Source of the DNA: Candidatus Nomurabacteria bacterium
GTDB lineage: Bacteria; Patescibacteriota; Minisyncoccia; Phycocordibacterales; UBA9973
Direction of reading: 5' to 3'
NCBI GenBank assembly: GCA_023267245.1
Contig: JAHFNP010000023.1
Span: 1 to 7,926, forward strand
Length of the DNA: 7,926 nt
Shown here: in pieces, positions 1 to 4,465 of the stretch
How positions within the stretch are numbered: position 1 is the first letter of the stretch
How the letters are laid out: each line of letters begins with the position of its first letter
The notes under the pieces: generated by a model
Database searches by the model: none
Told to the model about the DNA's origin: nothing
Seen by the model: only the letters and a program-made list of their open reading frames with translations
Position numbers and translations under genes: made by a program

Positions 1-22
1 ATGCCTTTTGGGCGGCCTTTTG
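1..22 (-). other. In-frame continuation of rnc beyond its TAG stop
   Basis: Directly after the TAG of rnc, the same frame reads Q-K-A-A-Q-K-A up to the window edge. This is what the start of the last helix of an RNase III dsRNA-binding domain looks like: the family typically reads SKKEAEQxAAxxAL, and here the sequence is SKQEA-stop-QKAAQKA. The segment therefore looks like a piece of rnc that is cut off by one codon, not intergenic DNA. Whether it is translated cannot be told from sequence, and the gene's true end lies outside the window. Confidence 0.7.
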
Positions 23-670
23 CTAGGCTTCCTGCTTGCTCTTACCTTTACCTTCGGCGATCAATTCATTATTAAAATATATACCGAGGGTAAAATGCTT
101 ATCATGATCTGGTCCGGTCTCAGATATAACTTTGTAAGACGGGGTGACGGCGAGGTGCTCCTGCGCTTTTTCTTGGACCAAGCTTTTTGCATCCTGCCAG
201 AGCTTCTTAGCGACGATCTCATCGGTAAGGCTAAGCAAGTGCTTCACTATAAAGTCTTTGGCTGCGTCATATCCTTGATCAAGATAAAGGGCGCCGACAA
301 AAGCTTCGAATGTGTTGGCTAAGATATAAAGCCTTGCCCGGCCGGTGTCTTTCGTCTCGCCTTTAGAAAGCAAAAGGAAATCATTCATGCCGAGTTTTTG
401 GGCAACTTCAGAAATAATAATCGCATTGACCAAAGCCGAGCGATAAGAGGTCAGGTCCCCTTCAGTCTGATTTGGGAATTTTTTATATAAATCTTCCGTC
501 ACAACAAGCTCAAGCACGGCGTCGCCCAAGAATTCCAAACGCTCATTGTGAAAAAGGCCGAGCCCCGGATTCTCATTTATGTAAGACCTGTGAATAAAAG
601 CCTGTTTCAGTAAATTTTTATCTTTAAAATTAACTTCGGTATTTTTTTCGAATTTGGAAAAATCGTGCAT
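23..670 (-). CDS. rnc: Ribonuclease III, ending at an in-frame TAG within the dsRBD
   Basis: RNase III cuts double-stranded RNA, including the stems that release pre-16S and pre-23S rRNA. Residues 1 to about 145 form the RNase III domain, with the signature NERLEFLGDAVL at 42-53. E43, E46 and D50 match E. coli E38, E41 and D45. The second metal-site motif reads ILANTFEA: E122 matches E. coli E117, but N119 stands where E. coli has D114. Residues from about 155 form the dsRNA-binding domain (SYKVISETGPDHDKHFTLGIYF, then GKGKSKQEA), which is cut by TAG before its final helix. The 215 residues are slightly short for the family (usually 220-240). The ATG lies 5 bases after the stop of the nusB-Nudix gene with no Shine-Dalgarno site, so translational coupling is likely. 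The identification is secure; whether the product is functional in this truncated form is open. Confidence 0.93.
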   Translation of the reverse strand: MHDFSKFEKNTEVNFKDKNLLKQAFIHRSYINENPGLGLFHNERLEFLGDAVLELVVTEDLYKKFPNQTEGDLTSYRSALVNAIIISEVAQKLGMNDFLLLSKGETKDTGRARLYILANTFEAFVGALYLDQGYDAAKDFIVKHLLSLTDEIVAKKLWQDAKSLVQEKAQEHLAVTPSYKVISETGPDHDKHFTLGIYFNNELIAEGKGKSKQEA

Positions 671-675
671 AAAAG

Positions 676-1572
676 TTATTTCGTAATAATTTCAATCGCT
701 TTGGTAATAATCGGCAAAATATCGTCATAAATCTTCAATTCAGGTATTTCTGAAAGCTTAAACCACTGTGCTTTATCGAGTCCTCCGGTTCCTTCTTCAA
801 GGACCAAATCTTCATGCGAACCTTCGGCTAGGAAATAATAAACTTTCTTTCTAATTTTGCCTTTTTCAGGGTGAGAAGCAATATATTCATTTTCCCCCAA
901 GATTTCTTTTATCTTTACATCAAGACCTATTTCTTCTTTTATTTCTCTTATCGCGCCATCTTCCGCTTTCTCATTTTCCTCAATGCTTCCCTTGGAAAGA
1001 GTCCAGTAGCCGAAAACATCGTGAACGAAAGCCAAATAAATTTCTGCGCCATCACGAGCATAAACGACCGCTCCAGCCTTCATTTCAATTGGGAATTTAG
1101 CTGGATCAGTTTCAAATTTAATCTTTTTCTTACTGGTCTCATCCTTGCCCGGCTCGCCCATCTCTTTATAGACGGCTCCCAGAACTCCGTTTACGAATCG
1201 GCCGGAACTATCGCCGCCGAAAGTTTTGGCCAGCTCGATCGCCTCATTGATGGCGACTTTCGGCGGCACTTCTCCGCGATCACTAAACAAAAGCTCAGAC
1301 AAACCCATCCGGAGGATATTTCTATCGACAATCGATATTTTATCGATCGGCCACTCGGGGGCCGCTTTCTCTATAATCTCATTGATGATCTGTTTCTTTC
1401 GAAGGACAGTATCCACGAGAGAGGACATAAATGAAGAGTCATCAAGCCCCGGACCAAATTCTGAAGTATTCTGATCTAAAATATCTTTGACCGATTCATC
1501 TTTTTGACCGTTGAAATCCCACTCAAAAAGAGTTTGGAGAACTATAGATCTTGAAAGGTGCCGATTTGCCAT
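676..1572 (-). CDS. nusB: NusB antitermination factor fused to a C-terminal Nudix hydrolase domain
   Basis: Residues 1-139 are a complete NusB domain: the basic start ANRHLSRSIVLQTLFEWDF, the central DRNILRMGLSELLF at 83-96, then VAINEAIELAKTFGGDSSGRFVNGVLGAVYKEM at 106-138. NusB pairs with S10 (NusE) and binds boxA RNA to prevent termination during rRNA transcription. A charged linker (about 140-160) leads to a Nudix domain with a perfect box at 195-217 (G-x5-E-x7-REIKEEIGL). The preceding WTLSKG resembles the W-x-L-P-K-G of Ap4A-hydrolase-type Nudix enzymes. At 298 residues the protein is about twice the usual NusB length. There is no stop or frame shift between the halves, so the fusion is encoded as one protein. 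It sits between rpmF (64 bases upstream) and rnc (5 bases downstream), a translation and RNA-processing cluster. I see no Shine-Dalgarno site. The Nudix substrate cannot be assigned. Confidence 0.93.
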   Translation of the reverse strand: MANRHLSRSIVLQTLFEWDFNGQKDESVKDILDQNTSEFGPGLDDSSFMSSLVDTVLRKKQIINEIIEKAAPEWPIDKISIVDRNILRMGLSELLFSDRGEVPPKVAINEAIELAKTFGGDSSGRFVNGVLGAVYKEMGEPGKDETSKKKIKFETDPAKFPIEMKAGAVVYARDGAEIYLAFVHDVFGYWTLSKGSIEENEKAEDGAIREIKEEIGLDVKIKEILGENEYIASHPEKGKIRKKVYYFLAEGSHEDLVLEEGTGGLDKAQWFKLSEIPELKIYDDILPIITKAIEIITK

Positions 1573-1636
1573 ATTTTTTAAATAAGTGAATTAAGTAAAT
1601 TAAACAAAGAAGCTATTTAGAGCCTACTTCCTTACT

Positions 1637-1870
1637 TTACTTAGCCTGCTTAGCTTTTTTAACCGCTTTCTTTTTAGCTTGCTTCTTTTCTACCTCCTTT
1701 ACTTTGTTTACAACCTGCCTGCCGCGGTAAGTACCGCAATTTGCACAAGCCATATGGGACATCTTTGGGGCGCTGCACTTTTCGCACGTTGAAAACTGCC
1801 TTGTTTTCAAAGCATGGTGTGAACGGCGGTTTGCCGTATGAGCCCTTGTATGTCGCATTCGTACTACCAT
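1637..1870 (-). CDS. rpmF: 50S ribosomal protein L32 (bL32)
   Basis: This 77-residue basic protein of the large ribosomal subunit begins MVVRMRHTRAHTANRRSHHALK, which resembles the L32 start seen in candidate-phyla bacteria more than the MAVPKRRTSKSRK form of model organisms. A zinc ribbon is visible: CEKC at 29-32 and CANC at 42-45. Residues 56-77 form a lysine/alanine-rich tail that probably threads into rRNA. The ATG at 1870 is chosen because it gives the full N-terminus; there is no Shine-Dalgarno site before it. It is first in a minus-strand cluster with nusB-Nudix and rnc, and is isolated from the upstream Nudix gene by a terminator. Confidence 0.93.
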   Translation of the reverse strand: MVVRMRHTRAHTANRRSHHALKTRQFSTCEKCSAPKMSHMACANCGTYRGRQVVNKVKEVEKKQAKKKAVKKAKQAK

Positions 1871-1879
1871 AACAAAATT

Positions 1880-1908
1880 AGTCTAACAAATTTATTAAAA
1901 AAAGGCAA
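1880..1908 (-). promoter_or_regulatory. Candidate sigma70-type promoter of rpmF
   Basis: On the minus strand, TTGCCT (1903-1908) and TAGACT (1880-1885) are 17 bases apart, each matching consensus at 4 of 6 positions. Only 9 bases separate the -10 from the rpmF ATG, so a transcript from here would be leaderless or nearly so, which fits the missing Shine-Dalgarno site. The cluster needs a promoter here because a terminator lies just upstream. The match is moderate and the spacer is A/T-rich, so this is a suggestion only. Confidence 0.4.
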
Positions 1909-1910
1909 TA

Positions 1911-1939
1911 AAAAAAGTCTCGACATAATCGAGACTTTT
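1911..1939 (-). terminator. Rho-independent terminator of the stand-alone Nudix gene
   Basis: An 11-bp stem with perfect arms (AAAAGTCTCGA at 1913-1923 and its complement at 1929-1939) encloses a 5-base loop. Read on the minus strand the hairpin is followed by a run of T, the standard intrinsic terminator form. It starts 14 bases after the Nudix stop codon and separates that gene from rpmF. The plus-strand reading also has a short T run, but no plus-strand gene ends here. Confidence 0.85.
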
Positions 1940-1952
1940 AAAAAATTCGATA

Positions 1953-2540
1953 TCAAAACAATTTATACATAGAATTGTAGATATCCCCATCTGTGCATAA
2001 AATTTCTGAAAAAGAAGCATTGAAAGCTGGCTGATGTCCCTTCCAAAGAATTTCTTTGAAAATAGGGGCCGGGATCCAGATTGGCGCTGCAGTTTCATGA
2101 TCGATAGGATTTGGACCTTCAAATTCAAAAGCTTCACCAGAAAAACTTTTTGCCACAAAAAAATGTTTTATGTGCAATATTAATTCCGGATTAACTCTGT
2201 CCTTAATTTTAACCATAGCCGAAAGTACTTCTTCTAAATCTTCCGGTTTAAAAATAAGGCCAATTTCTTCCATACCTTCCCGAATGGCAGTTTGGAGCGG
2301 GGTCTCGCCTTCTTTTTTGTTGTCCACATTTTCTGTGCCATTTTTATGGAAATTTGGATTATATGGCAGCCCGGAAAAGTAAGTCATTTTATCTTCAAAG
2401 TTGTAATAAGGGATTATTAATCCCGAATAATGTTGGCGGTCCCTTGAGGTACCGCCAGGAAGTTTAATTTGAGTGAATCCTTGTTCATTCATGGCTTTGA
2501 GCTTACTTTTAAGCTCAATCGCGTTCAGTAAATTTTTCAT
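1953..2540 (-). CDS. Nudix hydrolase-like protein with a degenerate Nudix box
   Basis: This 195-residue protein carries the core of a Nudix box at residues 79-95 (E-TPLQTAI-REGMEEIGL), including the metal-binding REx2EE pattern with R87, E88, E91 and E92. Two consensus positions differ: the box glycine six residues before E79 is an aspartate (D73), and the hydrophobic residue after RE is glycine (G89). Nudix enzymes hydrolyse nucleoside diphosphates linked to another group; the substrate is not evident here. Later segments (ILHIKHFFVAKSFSG, then ETAAPIWIPAPIF) look like the closing strands of the fold. There is no signal peptide or membrane segment. A good Shine-Dalgarno site and a strong promoter precede it, a terminator follows it, and it diverges from thrS, so it is probably monocistronic. 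It ends in TGA. Confidence 0.82.
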   Translation of the reverse strand: MKNLLNAIELKSKLKAMNEQGFTQIKLPGGTSRDRQHYSGLIIPYYNFEDKMTYFSGLPYNPNFHKNGTENVDNKKEGETPLQTAIREGMEEIGLIFKPEDLEEVLSAMVKIKDRVNPELILHIKHFFVAKSFSGEAFEFEGPNPIDHETAAPIWIPAPIFKEILWKGHQPAFNASFSEILCTDGDIYNSMYKLF

Positions 2541-2542
2541 CG

Positions 2543-2550
2543 ATCTCCTT
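2543..2550 (-). promoter_or_regulatory. Shine-Dalgarno site of the Nudix gene
   Basis: The minus strand reads AAGGAGAT followed by two bases and the ATG at 2540, with 4 bases between AGGAG and the ATG. It supports this start and is the only clear ribosome binding site near a start codon in the window. The other starts visible (rnc, nusB, rpmF, thrS, gyrB) have none at proper spacing. Confidence 0.75.
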
Positions 2551-2583
2551 TCTGTAAGTGAATATAATTTTTAAATGTTCGAA

Positions 2584-2628
2584 GATTAAATAATCTCTGT
2601 ATCCATTTAATCATATTTTGGATTAAAT
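2584..2628. repeat. Three GATTAAAT boxes in the divergent control region
   Basis: The octamer GATTAAAT occurs at 2584-2591 and 2621-2628 on the plus strand, and in inverted form at 2605-2612. The second and third boxes form a 9-bp inverted repeat (2604-2612 with 2621-2629) around an 8-base loop. The first box is also part of a small palindrome, AGATTA-AA-TAATCT (2583-2596). The boxes overlap the proposed -10 of the Nudix gene and the shared -35 region, so they could bind a regulator. A/T-rich DNA can produce such matches by chance. Confidence 0.45.
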
Positions 2629-2633
2629 GTCAA
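2605..2633 (-). promoter_or_regulatory. Promoter of the Nudix gene
   Basis: On the minus strand a perfect TTGACA (2628-2633) is followed after 17 bases by TTAAAT (2605-2610), with TG one base before it (an extended -10). The predicted start of transcription is near 2598, giving a leader of about 58 bases that includes the Shine-Dalgarno site. Confidence 0.6.
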
Positions 2634-2655
2634 GGGGGAATTTCCCCTTTAAAAT
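2627..2655 (+). promoter_or_regulatory. Promoter of thrS
   Basis: ATGTCA (2627-2632) and TAAAAT (2650-2655) are 17 bases apart, matching consensus at 4 and 5 of 6 positions. Its -35 overlaps the -35 of the oppositely directed Nudix promoter almost completely. Transcription would start near 2662, leaving a leader of about 25 bases with only a distant AGGA (2667-2670). A second possible -10, TGC-TAATAT at 2655-2663, has no matching -35. Confidence 0.5.
2632..2649. repeat. 18-bp inverted repeat filling the thrS promoter spacer
   Basis: The sequence AAGGGGGAATTTCCCCTT is symmetric at 8 of 9 base pairs, and it occupies the 17-base spacer between the proposed thrS -35 and -10 plus one base. A G/C block inside A/T-rich surroundings at this place resembles an operator. 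A hairpin is less likely because it would lie upstream of the predicted transcription start. Confidence 0.5.
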
Positions 2656-2686
2656 GCTAATATAAAAGGACATTTTAGTAAAAGAT

Positions 2687-4429
2687 ATGGATGACAAAAT
2701 CCACAATTTAAGACACTCTTTAGCTCACCTATTGGCGCAAGCGGTACTTGAGCATTATCCAAACGCACAACCAACCCTCGGCCCTGCGATAGACGACGGG
2801 TTTTATTACGACTTTGATATGGGTGATGAAAAAGTAAGTGATGCAAACCTTGGAAAGATAGAAAAAAGCATGAAGAAGAACTTACCTAAATGGACAGAGT
2901 TCGTACACCGAGAAGTTTCAAAAAAAGAAGCTGAGGAAATATTTTCTGGCAATCCTTACAAATTGGAACTCATAAATGAAATAGCAGAACGCGGTGAAAA
3001 AATAACTTTGTATAAATGCGGATATTTTGAGGACCTCTGCCGCGGCGGACATCTGGAAAATCCTGCAAAAGAAATTATGCCGGAATCTTTCAAACTCGAC
3101 CGCGTAGCCGGCGCATATTGGCGCGGAGATGAAAAAAATAAAATGCTTACTCGTATTTACGGATTGGCTTTTGAGACCAAAGAGGAGCTAGAAAAATATA
3201 CAACTCAACATGAAGAAGCAAAGAAACGCGACCACCGAAAACTCGGAAAGGAACTTGAACTTTTTACAATCATCGATGAAATCGGTCCCGGCCTTCCCCT
3301 CTTTTATCCAAAGGGCGCTGTCCTCCGCCGGATCATTGAAAATTATATTGCTGAGACTCAGGAAAAACGCGGCTATGTGCCTATCTGGATTCCTCATATC
3401 ACAAAAGGGAGACTCTATGAGATCTCGGGCCACTTAGATAAATACGACGCAATGTACGCGCCGATGGAAATCGACAAAGAACATTATTATTTGAAGCCGA
3501 TGAATTGTCCGCATTTTATGATGCTCTATAAATCTCTGCCTCATTCATATCGCAACCTGCCGCTGCGCTATACTTGTACGACAACGAACTATCGCTATGA
3601 AAAGTCTGGGGAGCTTTCGGGACTGACCCGCGTGCGCTCTCTGACTCAAGACGACTGCCATGTCTTCTGCGAACCGAATCAAATAAAAAAAGAAATTGAA
3701 GTTATGCTCGACATGATAAAGGAAGTTTATGCTGCTTTCGGTTTCAATGATTTCTATGTCCGTATTTCACTTCGAGATTCAAAAAACAAAAGTAATTATC
3801 TAGGCAATGATGAAGTATGGGAAATGGCTGAAAACGCTTTGAGAGATATCGTAAAAGCTACAGGCTGGAAATATGAAGAGAAAGAAGGTGAAGCGGCTTT
3901 CTACGGGCCTAAGCTTGATTTCATGTTTAAGGACGCAATCGGACGAGAATGGCAGCTTTCAACAATACAACTCGACTTTAACCTGCCGGAGAAATTTGAA
4001 CTTGAATATACAAATGATAAAGGAGAAAAGGCTCGACCAGTCGTCATCCACCGCGCCGTGCTTGGCTCAACAGAGAGATTCATGGGTATCATGATCGAAC
4101 ATTTTGCCGGAGCATTCCCGGTCTGGCTTTCCCCTATCCAAGTCGCTATCGTACCGGTGCGCGAGAATCACGAAGAAGCCGCTCAAAAAATATACGAGGA
4201 ATTAAAGAATCATTCTATCCGCGTACAAATTTCAGGCACTGATGAATCTCTCGGCAAGCGCATCAATCACGCCAAAGCCGGCAAAGTTCCTTTTGTCATT
4301 GTCCTCGGAGACAAAGAAATAGAATCCGGGAAAATAACTATTGAAAATCGCGACGGCACCAAAACAGAAAACATCACTGTCTCAGAATTTTTGGGAAAGT
4401 TGGAGGAGATGATAGAGAAAAAGAGTTAA
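2687..4429 (+). CDS. thrS: Threonyl-tRNA synthetase lacking the TGS domain
   Basis: This class II enzyme attaches threonine to tRNA-Thr. The editing domain (residues 1 to about 185) has the H10-S-L-A-H14 motif and C118-R-G-G-H122, which form the site that removes mischarged serine. The catalytic core (about 190-470) has motif 2 (TTTNYRYEKSGELSGLTRVR) and motif 3 (VLGSTERFMG). The zinc ligands that bind threonine are C274, H325 and H455, matching E. coli C334, H385 and H511. Residues from about 478 form the anticodon-binding domain. At 580 residues it is about 60 short of the usual 640, because the N-terminal TGS domain is absent; an in-frame TAA at 2663-2665 rules out an upstream extension. 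It is transcribed alone, diverges from a Nudix gene and converges on gyrB. No T-box leader is present. Confidence 0.97.
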   Translation: MDDKIHNLRHSLAHLLAQAVLEHYPNAQPTLGPAIDDGFYYDFDMGDEKVSDANLGKIEKSMKKNLPKWTEFVHREVSKKEAEEIFSGNPYKLELINEIAERGEKITLYKCGYFEDLCRGGHLENPAKEIMPESFKLDRVAGAYWRGDEKNKMLTRIYGLAFETKEELEKYTTQHEEAKKRDHRKLGKELELFTIIDEIGPGLPLFYPKGAVLRRIIENYIAETQEKRGYVPIWIPHITKGRLYEISGHLDKYDAMYAPMEIDKEHYYLKPMNCPHFMMLYKSLPHSYRNLPLRYTCTTTNYRYEKSGELSGLTRVRSLTQDDCHVFCEPNQIKKEIEVMLDMIKEVYAAFGFNDFYVRISLRDSKNKSNYLGNDEVWEMAENALRDIVKATGWKYEEKEGEAAFYGPKLDFMFKDAIGREWQLSTIQLDFNLPEKFELEYTNDKGEKARPVVIHRAVLGSTERFMGIMIEHFAGAFPVWLSPIQVAIVPVRENHEEAAQKIYEELKNHSIRVQISGTDESLGKRINHAKAGKVPFVIVLGDKEIESGKITIENRDGTKTENITVSEFLGKLEEMIEKKS

Positions 4430-4465
4430 TATAAAAAACACATGCACTGCATGTGTTTTTTATAT
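4429..4465. terminator. Bidirectional terminator shared by thrS and gyrB
   Basis: Perfect 17-bp arms (4429-4445 and 4449-4465) enclose the loop ACT. The G/C-containing core CACATGC is flanked by A6 on one side and T6 on the other, so the hairpin has a T run in both readings. It begins at the last base of the thrS stop codon and contains the gyrB stop codon (4460-4462). It therefore serves two converging genes. Confidence 0.93.

Noticed and set aside
871..1474. Plus-strand open frames opposite the nusB-Nudix gene
   Set aside because: They lie antisense to a strongly recognisable gene, show no domain-like sequence, and have no promoter or ribosome binding site.
1573..1636. Promoter or hairpin between rpmF and nusB
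   Set aside because: The gap is A/T-rich with short imperfect repeats (AAGTAA/TTACTT) and no good -35/-10 pair or stable stem; cotranscription from rpmF is the simpler view.
1940..1960. UGA reassigned to glycine, as in some candidate phyla
   Set aside because: The only TGA used (end of the Nudix gene) is followed after three codons by another stop and no further protein-like sequence, and no conserved gene here contains an in-frame TGA. UGA appears to be a normal stop.
2541..2686. T-box or other riboswitch controlling thrS
   Set aside because: Only about 25 bases lie between the predicted transcription start and the ATG, with no specifier stem, T-box sequence or terminator hairpin.
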